DNA from: Melitaea cinxia
Taxonomy: Eukaryota; Arthropoda; Insecta; Lepidoptera; Nymphalidae
Reading direction: 5' to 3'
DNA: 64,000 bases
Assembly (NCBI RefSeq): GCF_905220565.1
Contig: NC_059396.1
Coordinates: 16,861,206-16,925,205, forward strand
The position numbers and the translations under genes were made by a program. Below the pieces are notes generated by a model. The model was given only the letters and a program-made list of their open reading frames with translations. It was not told the origin of the DNA and made no database searches. Below, in pieces: positions 22,707 to 34,649 of this stretch. Numbering within the stretch: position 1 is the first letter of the stretch; every line of letters begins with the position of its first letter.

Positions 22707-23730
22707 TATGACGTAATGTTTTATAGACTAAATTATAACCAAATACTAAGAACGTAATTATGCCAAGTACTCGTAAATTCAAAATTAGTTGAGTAATTAG
22801 TTATTTATAAGTACAGAAACAAACTAGAGTAACTACTCTACTACTCACGACTAACACTCAATATATCAAAAAAATTATGTGGTGTCATGGGACACCAGGT
22901 AGGAACGAAGTTCCTTCGGATAGTATAGAAGCAACACAATTTTAAAAAATGTTGAATTTTATATATATTTTCTAGCTTTTGATTTTTTTTTTTTTTTGTT
23001 GATTGGTTTTTAATTAAGTACATAAAAGTATTTAGGAAATTTAGTATTTTAGAAAATAAAAAATACCGTAAAAGAAAATAAATCACACAAAATAATAATA
23101 AAATAATAATTCAAACTATTAAGTGAAATAAAAAACATGTCTTTGTTTATTTTTGTCGACACTATAAAATTATATAAATAATTTTAAAAAAAGCTTACTA
23201 GTAATAATTTAGTTTTACAAACGTCACTTACGTCACTTCCGTTATATATTTTTCTTACGGTTTTAGTATCACATTTTTTTCAGTTCGATCGCCCAGCCAA
23301 ATGTCAAGCCTGCCCAAAAATATTGAAATGCTACAATAGGAGGTAGAGTTAATTTATCAGATTCTTGAAATTTTTACCTCTGGTCTTTAGACTTTGTAAT
23401 ACACACCTAATCATCAGTCTGTACAAAACACACGCATTACTAAAGACAAAACAAACAAACATGAACGATAAATTTTTAGCTTTACGTTACTGCAACTTAG
23501 TTTTTTTTGACGATATTCTACAAAAAAAATATTAAAATAAAGGAATTCAAATACCTATATTAAATATTATTATATACACTCATTCAAAACTCGTATTTCT
23601 CACGTTTTATTTATATATTCGCCTAATAAATAAAACTAGTTATGAGCTCTTGGAAAATTTTGTCACAAAAAATATTTAGAATGAAATATCATTTAGATTC
23701 CATTTTAACAAATTTTTAAGTATATAAGAC
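22707..23730. other. AT-rich sequence, no gene seen
   Basis: Includes a poly(T) tract at about 22985-23000. No repeat classified. Confidence 0.5.
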
Positions 23731-23790
23731 GTGTCGAGATGATTCAGTGGATCGAGTACGTGGATCTCGACCGAAGGTTTACGGATCAGC
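23731..23790 (+). mobile_element. Possible decayed tRNA-derived SINE head
   Basis: GTCGAGATGATTCAGTGGAT followed by a degraded 'CGTGGATCTCGACCGAAGG...' resembles a tRNA-like A-box region followed by a weak B-box remnant. No tail or target duplication was found, so this is tentative. Confidence 0.35.
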
Positions 23791-24594
23791 TACTTCAAAA
23801 TTTATCTTCTACGTTATCAAGGACATTATATTTATAAAACTACCACGTTATTCGAGGGTAATTTAGACAGCTGTATAATTCGCAAATGCACTATGGAGCA
23901 TGGTGGTACATCATGGTTGAGAGAAATTTAACTATGAGTTATTTTACTTGGCACAAAATTACCGCTATCAATATTCGATTCAGAAATCCACGAATAGGTT
24001 TGACACATTTGAGATAATGTAACCGGACTATGGCGAGTCCGGTTAACCGGAAAGCATGCTACAGTACAGTAGAGGTCATATGAAAGGGACATTTTCGTTC
24101 TACACGCCCTAGAAAATAGACGAGAACCTTTTTTTACATTGCTGCGACCTTATAATAACTAACAAAAAAACAATAATGTCGTTTATCTTTATTAATTCTT
24201 TCATATTTATTTAAATTTAAAAACAAATGTAGATTTTGTCTCTTTCATAAATATGCTATACAGCATACAAAAAGGACAAGGACAAGATGTAATATAACAC
24301 AACATTACAGTTTATAACTGAAATCACATTTTAATATTTGTGAAAGAGACTTTAGATACTTATAATCAGTCATGCTGTTGTTTATTTTTTCATCAATTTC
24401 TTTACTATGTCTTCTTATTTTTGTATGGATCGAACCGGAAAGGAATCAACCGAAATTTTTAGGTAAATTTTTTAAGTGTCAGTATATTAGATACATTTAA
24501 TTAAAAGGTTTAAAGCGGTTTCTAAAATAAGTTTCAAAGTTTCAGCTATTTACTATCTCCTTTTCATAACCATTTCTTGTGTCCCTTTCATAAA
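23791..24594. other. AT-rich sequence, no gene seen
   Basis: No open frame above background. No repeat classified. Confidence 0.5.
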
Positions 24595-24607
24595 TATAGA
24601 AAACTAG

Positions 24608-24712
24608 CACCCGCCAACCCGCATTGGAGCAGCGTGGTGGATTAAGCTCTGATCCTTCTCCTACATGGGGAAAGAGACCTATGCCCAGTAGTGGGATATA
24701 CAAGCTGAAGCG
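24608..24712 (+). mobile_element. 5'-truncated RTE-tailed SINE with 13-bp target duplication
   Basis: A 105-bp insert with GGAGCAGCGTGGTGGATTAA, CCTTCTCCTACATGGGG and CCTATGCCCAGTAGTGGGAT. It is flanked by perfect 13-bp direct repeats TATAGAAAACTAG at 24595-24607 and 24713-24725. It is the 3' portion of the SINE family seen complete at 38568-38910. The clean duplication suggests a fairly recent insertion. Confidence 0.85.
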
Positions 24713-24725
24713 TATAGAAAACTAG

Positions 24726-25727
24726 GGTTCATAGTGACATATATACGATTGGATACAACTATGGCTGTAACGTAGATACGTTTAAACACTACAACATTTT
24801 TGAAGCAACTAAGCTTAATCTTGTAATTACTTTTGTAAACAAAAATACCTTAGTGCTTCGTAATGAATAGGTCCTAATCGGTCGTAACGCAATCTGCATT
24901 TGTTATCTAGTTTTATTACAATAAAAAAGTTAAATATCCATATTTGTATATATCCAAAAAATATTTGTTCCAGGCTCTGGGTATTAGTGCCGCCCTCCTC
25001 AAATTCCGCGCCTTCATGAACACGACTACTACCTACCATAAACACCTCTTACTACTCGTAATTACGACTCGAAGCGAAATTATTCTAGTCTAATTGTTAT
25101 AGGTTGCGGGGTCAGATGGCAATGGTTCTACGTAAATCAATAACCGGATAGATCCAGACTAGAATATTAAGCAGGCCCTGGTAAAAATCCGGTTAAAAAA
25201 CAGGTCGATGAAGTTGTGAAAATTATTTATACATAGGTATATTGCTGAATTGAGTTGAAGTTCAATTATATAATATTGAAAAAAAAATTTTTTTTAACTG
25301 TTTTAATAAAAAAATGTGTAATTATTTTAAAATATATATGTTTACTTTTTTATTCCACCTGTAGACAAAATGATTAAATGAAATATAAAATGTTTATCTT
25401 ATCATTGTTATCCGACTGCACTTTATAATGTTGTCGGACTAAATTTTTTCGCTACGCACATACGCACATTACAAAAGATAACTAAGTCTACAAAGTAATT
25501 TTTACTAATAGATACCACATAGTAGTCACTTTAAAAATATCAAACGATATTTTGATACTTACGTTCCATTACGAACTTTTGTCGCTTATAAGTGTGCATA
25601 AAATTAAAATTTTAAATAATTACTTTGAAACACAACTACTAAGTCATTTAGAGTAATAAACAATTTCCGATTTTGTACAAGTAATCTTAAACTGTCATAT
25701 GATGTAAAATAATTTGAATTGTATCAT
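24726..25727. other. AT-rich sequence, no gene seen
   Basis: The 72-codon minus-strand frame at 24827-25045 has no recognisable domain. No repeat classified. Confidence 0.5.
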
Positions 25728-26333
25728 AATTGTGTTTGCTCACAAACGAAAAAAAACCGACTTCAATTTCATCGACGAGTAGTACAACGTAGATCGACGA
25801 AAAAATAGTCAAGTAACTACGAGTTATCAAAGATTACTCAAAAGTAGTTATCAGATCTCGATAAAATTTATATGTGACCACATGATAAACATCAGCTTTC
25901 GATTAAATTAAAAATTATCAAAATCGGTACACTCAGTAAAAAGTTATTGCAGATTTTCGAGAGTTTCCCTCGATTTCTCTGGGATCCCATCGTCAGATCC
26001 TGTTTTCCTTATCATGGTACCAAACTAGGGATATCTCCTTTCCAACAAAAAAAGAATTATCAAATTCGGTACATCCAGTAGAAAGATATGCGGTATAATA
26101 CAACGTAGGTCAACGAAAAAAGCGTCAAGTAAAAACGCATTATTAGATATAACTCGAAAAGTAGTTGTTAGATCTCAAATAAATTTAAATGGGACCAATT
26201 GACACACACCACCTTTCGATTAAAAAAATTGTCGAAATAGGTCCACCCGGTCAAAAGTTCTGATGTAACATACATTAAAAAAAAATACAGTCGAATTGAG
26301 AACCTCCTCCTTTTTTGGGAGTTGGTTAAAAAA
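25728..26333. repeat. GTTTGC-hairpin repeat family, copy 4, internally duplicated
   Basis: It starts AATTGTGTTTGCTCACAAAC and carries the usual blocks to about 26090. A second, diverged pass then begins with ATACAACGTAGGTCAACGAA, and the element ends CCTCCTTTTTTGGGAGTTGG. Copies of two subfamilies seem to have been fused or tandemly arranged. Non-coding. Confidence 0.65.
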
Positions 26334-26652
26334 CTGTTTTCTCGACGGAATTAATGACAGTAATAAAGTTAAACTAAAATCATCGCAGCGCAAGTAGCGA
26401 CAACTAACGTTTTTATCAGGAAATATATTATATGAATAAGAGATCTAGTAGCTTTAACTGAAAATTATGTGTAGAAGCAGTACGATGTAGCGATCCGATT
26501 TTGTTTTAAATGTCCCGTTATTAATGTATATTTAAATGGTTTTATAATTTTTACGTATGTAATGGTTATAAGGTACCTATTTAAATTAGATCAAAGTCTA
26601 TAAAGTACTATTATAGAAAAATAAATCTTTTAATAACGACATACATGTACGC

Positions 26653-26665
26653 AGTTAAATAATTA

Positions 26666-26747
<82 letters not shown>

Positions 26748-26760
26748 TAATTATTTAACT
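26653..26760. repeat. Perfect 108-bp palindrome with (TA)36 core
   Basis: Arms AGTTAAATAATTACATCA (26653-26670) and its exact reverse complement (26743-26760) enclose an uninterrupted 72-nt TA repeat. The whole segment is one perfect inverted repeat able to extrude as a cruciform. No protein or known element is associated. Confidence 0.9.
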
Positions 26761-26771
26761 AACTATATACT

Positions 26772-26773
<2 letters not shown>

Positions 26774-26824
<51 letters not shown>
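26774..26824. repeat. (AT)n microsatellite
   Basis: A second AT dinucleotide run, about 25 units, close to the palindrome above. Confidence 0.9.
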
Positions 26825-26827
<3 letters not shown>

Positions 26828-27277
26828 TAATATAATTACGTCAATGTATGAAATTAATACATAGATATATAACAATGTTCGTCATAATAACTGAAAAAAT
26901 ATTTGTTTACAAAAAAAAACTTTAAGCAATTTAATTTTTTTGTTACAAATTAATTATATTAATAAGGTAATTTTACATAAAATTAAAATATTTTGATGTA
27001 ACAACACGGTTTCAGAGTACATCTGAACAAACATAGGCGCGTGCGTATAACGCTCAATGCCAAACTGTAACTGACGATATAGGTACAGAGTTAAGACAAT
27101 AGCTTTTTTATATATACCTATAATATAAGTATTAATAGATGTATTACGTACAATGGCTATTTTATACAACTTTGTGTATTCGTCTTAGTATTCTTTAAGA
27201 GAATTTTTATTTACTAAATAAACAATATTGAGAAATTGCTACATACACTTACTATTTCTTTAATACTTATAATCTTA

Positions 27278-27455
27278 ACATATATAAATTACGCGTTTTT
27301 TTATCCGCGATAGACTCCTAAACTACTAAACTGATTTTAATCAAATTTGCACAGCGTGTCCAACTTGAAAGATAGGCTATATTTTATTTCGATATATGTA
27401 ATTATTATATTTAAGAAAAAAAATAAGGCGGTATGAAGTTCGCCAGGTCAACTAG
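27278..27455 (+). mobile_element. Helitron-like fragment
   Basis: It contains TATATAAATTACGCGTTTTT at the left and ends TTCGCCAGGTCAACTAG before a T. The 5' TC end is not clear. The same 3' end is present at 33228-33247 as a remnant (GTTCGCCAGGTCAACGAG). Confidence 0.55.
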
Positions 27456-28005
27456 TTAGTTTATAGTTGTTAGTGCGTATTAATAAGTATTGTTTAATGA
27501 GAATAGTGATCACACTACAAACCATCAAGTTTGTAAAAGGCCGTTGTACGTAAATCTTTTCTGGCTACTCTAGATTGTAACATACACAAATGTTTATTAA
27601 CTGAATTTACAGTAAATGATAATTATTCTCATTTAAACGAAACTTACAATTTTATAACAGTATATCAAAATTTGAATTTATAATGCAATCATCTAATTGA
27701 GTTAAGTGGGTAGTAATTTTTATCTTACTATTGTCATAATACTTTAAACACAAAAATAATAATATAATCACAGAAAGACACTCAAACATATATTACTAAA
27801 TGACAACATCACGCATCGAATCACACGGACACAGAAATAAACATTTCACAAAACGAAAACAAACACAAAAACATTTCTAACACGACACAACTCGCACGGG
27901 AACACAGCAGTCGCTCCAGTGGTCATCGACACCTGTCGAGTATCGTCCGAATTCCGATCCGTCCGAACCGGAACAGAAAGCACATAGAACGTATAAAATA
28001 CCCGG
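27456..28005. other. AT-rich sequence, no gene seen
   Basis: No repeat classified. CpG content rises toward 27890. Confidence 0.45.
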
Positions 28006-28320
28006 TACTTACGTGAATAAAACAATTCGTCAATACGCCATGAGCGGCGGCAGCAGTGGCGTCGAAGTGGCAGCCAGGCAGCGCGGGGCTGGATAGCCCG
28101 GGGTACAGGCGTGCAGCGCCACGGACGCGCGATATCGAGGAAGTCCGGACGAACTGTCAACGTTCGTGCGGAAATCGGGCGGCGGCAGCCCTGAGCGCGC
28201 ACGCGCGGGCCGCCCGTCAACAGCCCTGCAGCTCGCTACCCACCCCAGCCTACCCTTTAAATCGAACGTCATATCCCGCCGTTCGCACCCCGCTCCCGCC
28301 CTGTAATTTCTGAAAAGCGC
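28006..28320 (-). promoter_or_regulatory. CpG island with minus-strand splice-donor-like site
   Basis: About 300 bp of CpG-rich sequence. On the minus strand, leaving the island, the sequence reads TTATTCACGTAAGTACC, a consensus splice donor with the exon ending at about 28013. Upstream on the same strand is an ATGGCGTATTGA mini-ORF, and at about 28256-28261 a TTTAAA box. This could be a promoter plus a non-coding first exon of a gene lying to the left. The long frames (27846-28220, 28030-28272) have biased composition and no domain. Confidence 0.35.
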
Positions 28321-30109
28321 TGACTACCCCCACCAGATCCTAAAAAATGCATTGCGTAACGGTTTCACCAAATTCCACGCTGTTTGCTCGATCAATTATC
28401 CACCTGCGCTACCGACTGGAAGACAATACGCTATGATAGTCGATGATATTGGAACTCTTGATTACGATTTATTTCTTAATTGTTTAATTGAAAAATTTGT
28501 TGATATAAATTCTCTTCTTATTGCTTTAAATGATTTCACTCGTTTTTCGGTCTAATTGTCTAAAACAAATAAGTAGTTAGTAGTTTGTTTAATAATTATA
28601 ATCTAATTTAAAACAGGTTCGCATTTTTCTTTTGTTAAATGTGTCAAGTTCTAAATTTAATTTTTTAAATCGATTTACAATATTGCACAGACTGTTAAAA
28701 GGTATGTTCATAAGACTTGATTTTTTTTGACTGATTGAATCAATGGAACCTGGCTGTAGCGTCAATCGAAGAACATTCAATTTGAATACATTACTAAAAC
28801 TTCACGTGGTTCAATTTAATATTCAATATGGTACAAAAAATAATGCTCTAAAGCCTTCGAAGGTCCTCATATTTCGCAAAACGACCCTGACATTTTAGTA
28901 GAACATGAAACCATTTAACATTAATTTATGTGTAACCAAAATTTCATTCAACAATAAATTTTTGTTTTCCGTAATTTGAATGAAATTAGAATAATTAATA
29001 ACATATTATTTACTGATATAATTTTAATTACAATCAACACTAGTAATCTTTCATCAATTTCGAATCAAACAAGTAACACATTTTCGAAAAAGAGGAAATC
29101 CTGTTTCTTACGTTATATTTGATGCTCCTTAAATTATCACGCTACAGATTTTTAACGGATACATTTACGAATAATTATCATATTTCGTCGAGATGTAAAG
29201 AATCATCAAAACAAAGGGGAACTCGTTGTTAAAAACAGGTCAGTATGCCTGAGACGACTGCAGCTATTGTGCTCTTTTTGAAATAACTTTAAGCTCTAAA
29301 CTGGGTCAAGAGATTATTTTTATTGCAAAAACGATATTTTTTCTAATCTGAAGGGCTAGAATTACTTTATTGCACAATTTTTCTTAAAAAAAATCTAAAT
29401 ATTACTGATGCCAGAAATTCGTCTCGTGACGCGGAATTTACCGCATTTCTAAACATTTCGAATTGACAAACAAGTTAATCGATTATTAATAATATTTTCG
29501 AGGTCACGGGGTCTAGACGGAGAGATAGCGTTTGACGAATTCTTTTGACGGCACGTCAAAATGTACGAAAACGTTGTAATAATTGCGTGACTGTTCGAAA
29601 GTCATTCATTCGTCGTCATTAATTTTGACGAATCCGTATACCGACAAGTACCTAACATCAAAGGTACATTAATATAACATTGACTGGCTGACTACCAGAC
29701 GAATAGGAAGTATCCTTAAATAGAAATAAATTTTAATAGTTTATAAAAGCCCTGTTATTCCTGTAAAACACATAAATATGGTACAAAAACTTTATAGAGT
29801 CAATCAAACAAAGGATGAACAAGAAATGAGGTCACGATAGTTGTACCGAATGCAGCCGGTGAACTCTTTCCGAAATAGCTCCAGTGCCACAACTGGGTCA
29901 AACGATGCGTCTTCAATCAATTCGTTACTATTCCTATATTTTTTGTAATCGTTAAGATTATGTTTATCTATATAAATATTACGAAAGAGAGTTCGTTTGT
30001 TTATTTTTACGCTCATTTTAGAAGTTTTAGTTGTTTAGTGTTTTTTTTTTGGTGAAATAAGCTAGTTGAGAAAGAAAAAGGAAGTTATATTACAAATTAT
30101 AAGCAAGCT
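28321..30109. other. AT-rich sequence, no gene seen
   Basis: The 67-codon frame at 28352-28555 and the 63- and 70-codon minus-strand frames at 28589-28780 and 29804-30016 have no recognisable domain. No repeat classified. Confidence 0.5.
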
Positions 30110-30120
30110 AGATTTATAAG

Positions 30121-30455
30121 TATACATATATACATATATTATGGGCTGTGTGGTTACAGCAGTAAAAAATATTGCCACCCCCTCTCTTCCCGTGGGTATC
30201 GTAAGTGGCGACTAAGAGATAACAAAGTTTCACTACCACCTTGGAACTTATAAGGCCGACCGATGGCGGGATGGATCCAACTGCTGGCTTTCAAATACAC
30301 AGACTGAAGACGGGCAGCAGCGTCTTTGGTGCGACAAATTCGGCCCTGCGGTCACCAACCGGCCTGCCCAGTTTTCGCCATGAGTTCGTGCCAAAATATC
30401 TGGCGCGAACTTGGGTGCCCTATGTCCAGCAGTGGACTACGGCTGAAGTGAAGTG
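30121..30455 (+). mobile_element. RTE-tailed SINE-like retroposon with 11-bp target duplication
   Basis: A 335-bp element flanked by perfect direct repeats AGATTTATAAG at 30110-30120 and 30456-30466. It runs from a GGGCTGTGTGGTTACAGCAG head, through ACCACCTTGGAACTTATAAG and GGTCACCAACCGGCCTGCCC, to a tail CCTATGTCCAGCAGTGGACT. Related copies are at 31343, 46057 (reversed) and 49054. The tail matches the 3' ends of RTE-clade LINEs, so RTE machinery is the likely mover. The 71-codon frame inside is not a gene. Confidence 0.85.
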
Positions 30456-30466
30456 AGATTTATAAG

Positions 30467-31024
30467 AAACTTATTGCTACATTAATGTCATATATTTCGG
30501 CTCGAACTTTTAAATATAGCAAACATTAATTTAACTACCTACGAGTTTTTCATTGATTTATTTGACAAATGCAAAGATTATGACATAAAACCATTAACGA
30601 CACGCATTCACACTCGTATGACATTTTGACATTTTAAGGCTTAAGAAAATAAAATCAAAGTTCCATTATACATGAATATAATAATATTATTCCTTGGATA
30701 AATTAATTTATCAATCATATACATAAATTGAATTTTAAATTATACAAATGCACGCATAAAAAGACTCGTTTTGATTTTTTGACATTTGAAAATACTTCCC
30801 TACCGTACTATTTCAAATTTTAAATGCTACGGATTAATGGCCGATTTTAATTATCAAATATTTATTCCTAATTGTTAACGATACATATGGAAAAAAATCT
30901 TGTGGAGCTACCTTCAGAACTGACTCCTAACCGGCGATTTCCTTTGCATATACATTGTTATTTTATCCCAAATTTTAAACTGAAAAAAAATCCTTTTATT
31001 GCAATATTTTGCATTTATTTTATA
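30467..31024. other. AT-rich sequence, no gene seen
   Basis: No repeat classified. The 63-codon frame at 30872-31063 runs into the Helitron at 31025. Confidence 0.45.
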
Positions 31025-31193
31025 CCAGCTGTTCCCTGCGCGCGGTGCTTCGCTTTTTTTTAGTCGTACCAACTCAAAACTTTGTAGGCTCATGCACAAC
31101 ACTTTGCTGAAGATCATGACATGATCAAATGATCATAGTTTACGATTTTATAACAGACAAACAATTATTTTTATGTATATAGATTTTTCGTAG
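31025..31193 (-). mobile_element. Non-autonomous Helitron (minus strand)
   Basis: On the minus strand it begins TCTATATACATAAAAATAAT and ends CGCGCGCAGGGAACAGCTGG, with host A and T at the edges. It shares AAAGTGTTGTGCATGAGCC with 35718-35967. Non-coding. Confidence 0.7.
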
Positions 31194-31342
31194 CGTGATA
31201 TTATTATACCTTCCTTGTTAAACGGGCTGTCTATTTTTTTTTTCAATTCTAGCTAATACTTCCTGAAATGAACACATTCAATGAAAAATATTCTTTATCT
31301 TTATAATAGAATATCTATGCTACTCTCACAATACATATATTC

Positions 31343-31600
31343 CTCTACCACCTTGGAACTTAAAAAGCCGACCGATGGCGGGATAACCATCCAACTGCTG
31401 GCTTTGAAATACAGAGGCCGAAGACAGGCAGCAGCGTCATAGGTGCGACAAAGCCAGCCCTGTGGTCACCAATCCGCAGCGTGGTGACTATGGGCAACAC
31501 ACATGAGCTCACGCCATTGCCACGCATCATGGCGCGAACTTGTGGAAGCCTATGTCCAGCAGTGGACTGCGATAGTCTGAAGTGATGATGATGATGATAA
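31343..31600 (+). mobile_element. RTE-tailed SINE-like retroposon, 5'-truncated
   Basis: Same family as 30121-30455, starting at the CTCTACCACCTTGGAACTTA block and ending CAGTGGACTGCGATAGTCTG then a (GAT)n tail. I found no clear target duplication. Confidence 0.75.
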
Positions 31601-32030
31601 CTAATGAACTGACTTTTTTTACAATCGGATTATCATAATCGATAACAAAATATATACTAGTATCTTAAAAACTTTTTATAAATTGTATTAGGTTATGTGT
31701 ATTTTATTTGACTGATTCCTAACATGGTTGAACCTTAGGACAAACTAATTTTATGGTAACAGTTAAAACTAACACAATCATTATAAAAAATACGTCCATA
31801 ACTAAAGACGGTGTATTTGATCGCGAATTCGACATTTTATGCTATCTTTTTTATAATTCTAAAACCGTATATGTAATATTAATGACACGATTTTACTACT
31901 AAATGCGTATATTTTGCAAATTAGGTGATATCTTGCTGATTAGTTATCGATTCTGGGAAAATTAAATGGTTTTGACGTAACTTTGACGTTAGTGATCTTT
32001 TAAATGACAATATCATAAATTCCTCTGTAG
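31601..32030. other. AT-rich sequence, no gene seen
   Basis: No repeat classified. Confidence 0.45.
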
Positions 32031-32249
32031 CAGTGGTTCTTAACCCGCGGTCCGGGAACTCTAGTTGTCCCTGGAAGCATCAGAAACGCTCTACGTAAGT
32101 CGAAGAGCGAATGAATGATTCTCATTTGTGTCGTTTGGTTTTGTTTATTTTGAATTATAAAGAACTAAAATTTTACCCCCAAACAGTCGGTGGTTCCTGT
32201 CAAAAATGACATTTAGTCATGTGTCTACTAACAGGTTAAGAACCACAAG
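32031..32249. mobile_element. hAT-like MITE
   Basis: The left end CAGTGGTTCTTAACC is mirrored by GGTTAAGAACCAC at the right, a 13-bp terminal inverted repeat of the type used by hAT superfamily elements. The outermost right bases have drifted. The flanks CTCTGTAG and CTCAACAG match at five of eight positions and may be a decayed 8-bp target duplication. Non-coding. Confidence 0.6.
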
Positions 32250-32973
32250 CTCAACAGAGATTACAAATCTATACAATTTATTATAAAATGTAAAACATTA
32301 AGAATTACGTAAATAAGAGATAAGATTCCTCTCTTCTTTTTCTTCTATTTTTTTTTCTATTTTGTTGTTTCCTAAGCCTAGTACAGATTAGTACAGTACC
32401 CGCTATACTAGTACAGAATACTACAAGAGCAAGCTTAAATTTTTAATAATAACAACTTGTATTTCAATACGTGAAATAGGGATATTCAATTACTTATTTT
32501 ATAAATATTACCCGAATGACATACATACGACGACAATTTATACAATTAATCGATTTTGTACTTGAAAAACATAAAACCCGACCCGTTGTACTAGTAACCT
32601 TTGTTTGATATCAACGTAAATGTTTTGGATTCATGAAGACAAATAATGTTTCAATAAAATTTAAACATTACGAAAACCTTTACAATATACAATATATTAC
32701 GTTGAAAATTTATTTACAATAATAATTATTTATTTCTTCAATTCGACACCTATAGTAATTGGAATGACGGCGTAACTATTGTTTAATAACATTATTTAAA
32801 AAATCTTAAGTTTTTTCTTTGTACTCGGACTTGATACTTAAAAAATCACTGAAATGTACGCGCATAACTTCCAAACGACTGCACAAAAACATTCGATAAT
32901 TCTTTTGTATTTTTTGTATTTGTTTTTGTAGCACAAGGTTATTGTAATAGAAAATTTAAAATATATATAATTA
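32250..32973. other. AT-rich sequence, no gene seen
   Basis: A small duplication of 'TAGTACAG' lies near 32378-32425. Nothing else noted. Confidence 0.45.
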
Positions 32974-33178
32974 CTAGCTGACCCCACAAACGTTGTTTTG
33001 TTATATATGTTATTTAACCCCCTTCACCCGCCCTAGATAACTTAGAGGTAAGAAAAATAGATGTTGGCCGATTCTCAGACCTACCCGATATGCTCACAAA
33101 ATTTCATTAAAATCGGTCCAGCCGTTTCGGAGGAGTATTGTACCCTAGCATTGTGACACGAAAATTTTATATATAAGA
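32974..33178 (-). mobile_element. Non-autonomous Helitron (minus strand)
   Basis: On the minus strand it begins TCTTATATATAAAATTTTCG and ends AACGTTTGTGGGGTCAGCTAG, with A and T host bases at the edges. Its internal CTCCGAAACGGCTGGACCGA matches the nested copy at 21423-21731. Confidence 0.8.
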
Positions 33179-33276
33179 TATACCTAATTACCTATGTATA
33201 TATTCACGAAAAACTATATTTCGCTATCAAGTTCGCCAGGTCAACGAGTATACAATAATACTAAACAGCATTAATT

Positions 33277-33567
33277 TTGCTTTGTTTGTTTGTTTTTATA
33301 TACGTTAACAGCTTCTTAACAGCTCACTGCTGGAGAAAGACATTTCCAAGTGTACTAAACCACTATACTTTGCAGCTGGCTTATCTAATATGTGTTTTTA
33401 TACTGCATAAACAAGTGTACAGCCTGCCTGATGATGTCTATGTACAGCTGCAACACCGGGAGCATCTCAATTGCGTTATTGACCCTCGATCCGCTGACGA
33501 CACAATGCACCCTCAAAAGCTCTGGCTGGATTTCTTAGTAATAGAACACAATACAGAGTATATATGA
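33277..33567 (+). CDS. Unrecognised 96-codon open frame, doubtful
   Basis: The second half has balanced base composition unlike the AT-rich flanks, and translates to a segment with YSLPDDVYVQLQHREHLNC. I do not recognise a family. The N-terminal part is hydrophobic but low-complexity. It has no visible partner exon, promoter or poly(A) signal. A relic of a transposon protein or chance are both more likely than a working gene. Confidence 0.15.
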   Translation: MLCLFVFIYVNSFLTAHCWRKTFPSVLNHYTLQLAYLICVFILHKQVYSLPDDVYVQLQHREHLNCVIDPRSADDTMHPQKLWLDFLVIEHNTEYI

Positions 33568-33940
33568 GAGCAGTATTCTTTGAATGTAATCTTCTGTAAC
33601 ATTATATTACATTCAGCTCTAATTCTCATCAAATTTTCTCAATAAAGAGAAAGAGAGAGGGAGAGAAAGAGAAGAGAGTATTAGTATAAACATAAGCTAT
33701 ATTAAGAATATCGAAGTACAACGTAGATGGAACCGCATAGGTGATCCAACATAATAAAATTGTAATGTGTTGTGACAAACATTTTCGGTTTCACCAAAGA
33801 GGCCATAAAATATGTAAAGGTATATTGGTACGTCCTTAAAATGATTAAAAAAAATTAAATGAAAACATCGTACAACCTCACTTTATATTCAAACCCTATC
33901 ATATAGTAAGTACAGTAGAATTGTAAAAAAAATATCATAC

Positions 33941-34052
33941 TTTTTTTTTAAATAAATTCATTACACATACACAAACTGTTCCAGAGAGGGAGCGGGAATC
34001 AAAACCGCACCCTGGAGTCAAAAGTACGATTACTGCCGATGGGCAGCTCAAA
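33941..34052 (-). mobile_element. Decayed tRNA-derived SINE
   Basis: On the minus strand it reads GAGCTGCCCATCGGCAGTAA, then GGTGCGGTTTTGATTCCCGC (B-box-like), GGAACAGTTTGTGTATGTGT and a T-rich tail. This order, tRNA-like promoter boxes then a short body and a simple tail, fits a SINE. No target duplication was found. Confidence 0.55.
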
Positions 34053-34290
34053 AATACTTACTTATTGTATTTCTTTGTTTTTACTACACAATGTGTTACC
34101 GATATATTTGGATACGTAATCGATGTACCTCCTTGACTTAACATAATCATTTCAACGCACTAAATCCTAGTTCTTTGTTTACGTAGAGTGCGAACATAGC
34201 TTGATGACGACAAACTATTGTTAATTAATTAGAGCACATGCAAATCTATTTAAATAAAAATGAATCGCCGAAAAATATATGTGCCTGCTT

Positions 34291-34639
34291 AATAGCTTTT
34301 AGAATTTTTGTCTGTTTGTCTGTTTGTCTGTATGTATGTCCGGGATAAACTCAAAAAGTACTGCATGGATTTACTTTAAATTTAACACGAATATTATAAG
34401 AAGTCGGGTCAACATATAGGCTACATATTATCACGCTATCACCTACAGGGAACGAGCAATGAACCTTTATTTCTTCAACGCATTCTGTAACAACGTGTAA
34501 TCTAACGACGCATATTTGAATGTTGTTGTTATTATGTTAGTAACCATGCTATAAGCTAGCTTCACACTATAAATAAAGACATTCTATAATATATTCAGTA
34601 TCAGCATTGCACCCGTGCGAAGCCGGGGCGGCTCGTTAG
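34291..34639 (+). mobile_element. Non-autonomous Helitron, 5' end degraded
   Basis: It matches 14267-14638 from TTTTAGAATTTTTGTCTG onward (AAACTCAAAAAGTACTGCAT, TTCTTCAACGCATTCTGTAA) and ends GGGGCGGCTCGTTAG before a T. The first about 25 bp of the family are missing. Confidence 0.75.
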
Positions 34640-34649
34640 TATAAATTAT

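Noticed and set aside
27846..28272. Minus-strand frames of 124 and 80 codons
   Set aside because: Two overlapping frames in the same CpG island, both low-complexity, one ending in a Phe-Val repeat; no recognisable protein.
33640..33680. GAGA-rich stretch as a GAGA-factor site
   Set aside because: Simple purine tract with no supporting promoter feature.
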